Shown here: positions 14,665-16,115 of the stretch, one piece after another
Layout: each line of letters starts with the position of its first letter
How positions within the stretch are numbered: the stretch's first letter is position 1
Assembly (NCBI GenBank): GCA_900554995.1
Contig: USJJ01000006.1
Span: 1 to 16,115, forward strand
From: an uncultured Ruminococcus sp.
GTDB taxonomy: Bacteria > Bacillota > Clostridia > Oscillospirales > Acutalibacteraceae
Direction of reading: 5' to 3'
DNA length: 16,115 bases
The notes under the pieces: model-generated
Told to the model about the DNA's origin: nothing
Seen by the model: the letters and a program-made list of their open reading frames with translations, nothing else
Database searches by the model: none
Position numbers and translations under genes: made by a program

Positions 14665-15468
14665 TTAACCGTGCTTGGCTTCATCCCAGAGCTTGTCAAG
14701 AGTCTCAATATCCGACTCTTTCATATCAATGTCTCTTTCTTTTGCAAGTTTTTCAACCGTCTTGAAGCGTGAAATAAATTTGTCCGTCGCATCGGTGAGA
14801 GATTCCTCGGCATCAATGTCAACAAATCTCGAAACATTAACCGCAGAGAAGAGTACATCTCCTAACTCCCCGTTTATGTTTTCCTTGTCTTTATTTGCAA
14901 TTGCCGCCTTTAGCTCGGAAATTTCCTCGCTGAGCTTATCGAGAGCTCCGCTCACATCATCCCAGTCAAAGCCTGCCTTTGCCGCCTTAGACTGAACCTT
15001 AGTCGCTCTCATCAAAGCCGGCAGTTCTCTCGGGATTGAATCTATCGCCTCCGAGGTGGATTTCTGGCCCTTAGTCTTTCGCTTAATTGCGTCCCAGTTT
15101 GTCAGAACATCGTCAACACCGTTGACATTAACCTCGCCGAAAACATGCGGATGGCGTTCGATGAGCTTTTTGCAGTTTTCATCGGCAACATCGTCGATAT
15201 TGAAAACTCCCTTTTCCGCCTCGATCTGCGAATGGAAAACAACCTGCATAAGGACGTCGCCCAATTCCTCACGAAGCATATCCGGGTCTTTTTTGTTGAT
15301 CGCCTCAATAGTCTCGTATGTTTCCTCAATGAGATTCTTCTTAATACTCTCATGAGTCTGCTTGATATCCCACGGGCAACCGCCCTCGGAACGCAGAACT
15401 CGCATTATCTCAACAAGGTCATAGACATTATATTTTTCTTTAAATTCAAATCTGTTTTTCATATCCAT
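14665..15468 (-). CDS. mazG: Nucleoside triphosphate pyrophosphohydrolase MazG (YabN type)
   Basis: House-cleaning enzyme that hydrolyses (d)NTPs, including damaged ones, to monophosphate and pyrophosphate with Mg2+. The 267-residue protein has two MazG domains in tandem. The first holds GGCPWD at 29-34, the metal-binding E48-E49-x-x-E52 and E67-E68-x-x-D71 clusters, then QVVFHSQI. The second carries EEISELKAA and GELGDVLFSAVNVSRF. This matches E. coli MazG. In B. subtilis the same enzyme is the C-terminal half of YabN, which is fused to a tetrapyrrole methylase domain; that domain is absent here. The ATG is 6 bases after the flippase stop, with an AGGTT overlapping that stop as a modest ribosome binding site. 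Confidence 0.95.
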   Translation of the reverse strand: MDMKNRFEFKEKYNVYDLVEIMRVLRSEGGCPWDIKQTHESIKKNLIEETYETIEAINKKDPDMLREELGDVLMQVVFHSQIEAEKGVFNIDDVADENCKKLIERHPHVFGEVNVNGVDDVLTNWDAIKRKTKGQKSTSEAIDSIPRELPALMRATKVQSKAAKAGFDWDDVSGALDKLSEEISELKAAIANKDKENINGELGDVLFSAVNVSRFVDIDAEESLTDATDKFISRFKTVEKLAKERDIDMKESDIETLDKLWDEAKHG

Positions 15469-15474
15469 AATATT

Positions 15475-16115
15475 TTAACCTAAAAATCCGCGTTTTTCAA
15501 GGGCTTCGGCAATTTTTTCTCCTTTCGGTATCATAAGAAGATCATCTTTTGAGATACCCTTGAAAAGAAGTATTGTTATTACATACGCAATTACCGCCGC
15601 TATAACGGCAATGATAAGTGCAATTGTGTTTCCGTTCATCACACTGTCGGGATTTCCTATATTGCCGAGGAACTTCCCGAAAACAAGATTTGTAAGGAAA
15701 GCAACCACCGCACTGATGCCCGAGCAGATACATGGCTTGATAAATACAGAGCCGAAATTTATATTAACTCCCGTTATTTTGATAATACTGTAAAGGTTTA
15801 TCAAAACAACGACAAGATAACACGCAATTGATGCAATCGGCGCACCGTTGATATTGATATGCGGATTGCCGATAAGAATATAGTTGAGAATAATTTTAAT
15901 GACCGCTCCGACAACGAGCGACTTCAGCGGAATATCCGTCCTGCCGAGCCCCTGCAACATACTCGTGATCGGTGACGAAACGGCAAATACAAACATTGTG
16001 CAGCCGTAAACCGCAAGTATCGTTGCACCTATACTCGCCGTGGCGGCAGGATAAAAGGTATCCAGCAGCGAATACGACACCGCCGCAAGGCCGAAACCGG
16101 TCGGCAGGGATATGA
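15475..16115 (-). CDS. Oligosaccharide/lipid flippase of the MATE-like (SpoVB/YabM) family, 5' part outside window
   Basis: The C-terminal 213 or so residues of a polytopic membrane protein. The frame stays open across a GTG at 16080 to the right edge, reading LPTGFGLAAVSYSLLDTFYP, a typical inner segment of SpoVB/MurJ-like flippases, so the gene continues upstream. Six or so helices are visible, with SSPITSMLQGLGRTDIPL and LNYILIG between them; a charged tail ends in RGFLG. These proteins flip lipid-linked glycan precursors; SpoVB is linked to spore cortex synthesis. Its position before mazG matches B. subtilis yabM, a SpoVB relative. The substrate is not determined by the sequence. Confidence 0.88.
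   Translation of the reverse strand, partial: ISLPTGFGLAAVSYSLLDTFYPAATASIGATILAVYGCTMFVFAVSSPITSMLQGLGRTDIPLKSLVVGAVIKIILNYILIGNPHININGAPIASIACYLVVVLINLYSIIKITGVNINFGSVFIKPCICSGISAVVAFLTNLVFGKFLGNIGNPDSVMNGNTIALIIAVIAAVIAYVITILLFKGISKDDLLMIPKGEKIAEALEKRGFLG

Overview
The window looks like a chromosomal segment of an endospore-forming, low-to-moderate GC Clostridia, most likely from the Ruminococcaceae/Oscillospiraceae side. The evidence is the gene set and order: the minus strand carries a complete yabM-yabN(mazG)-hup-yabO(rqcP)-yabP-yabQ-divIC-yabR block, the Clostridia version of the Bacillus subtilis spore-cortex/division cluster. Shine-Dalgarno sites are strong and complementary to the 16S tail (GGAGG, AGGTGAT). 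I see no rRNA, tRNA, CRISPR array, transposase or prophage gene.

Layout. Positions 1-5817 read on the plus strand: the 3' part of an unrecognised membrane-anchored or secreted protein, a dCMP deaminase, secA with its own consensus promoter and a structured leader, and a secreted Ca2+-dependent PI-PLC-like phosphodiesterase. A bidirectional terminator near 5832-5863 separates this from the minus strand, which holds everything else. Read in the direction of transcription, the minus strand starts at the right edge with the yab cluster (16115 down to 12370), which ends at an intrinsic terminator (12334-12362). A second minus-strand set follows: fumarase alpha subunit, a GT-C-like membrane protein, a THUMP-domain rRNA methyltransferase, a diacylglycerol-kinase-family lipid kinase and a Na/Pi cotransporter. 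Its genes are 13-61 bases apart or overlap, which suggests one operon from a promoter near 12108-12113.

How the genes fit together. The yab cluster links spore envelope functions (lipid-linked flippase, YabP/YabQ), division (DivIC), nucleotide sanitation (MazG), nucleoid structure (HU) and translation quality control or RNA binding (RqcP, the S1 protein). Translational coupling is visible as overlaps at yabP/yabQ and yabQ/divIC. The second set is a mix of housekeeping genes without a single pathway.

The most unusual object is non-coding: a 162-base element at 12169-12330 between the two minus-strand operons. It folds end to end into an almost uninterrupted stem of about 62 base pairs. Every non-Watson-Crick substitution I could pair (12 of 12) is a G.U wobble if the plus strand is transcribed and would be an A.C mismatch on the minus strand. 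That suggests a plus-strand RNA hairpin, or a mobile palindromic repeat under RNA-level constraint. A second, partial copy of one arm lies at 12122-12140, inside the promoter region of the fumarase operon. Other points worth a look are the fumarase alpha gene without its beta partner, followed directly by an AT-rich membrane gene, and a hairpin that covers the yabP ribosome binding site.
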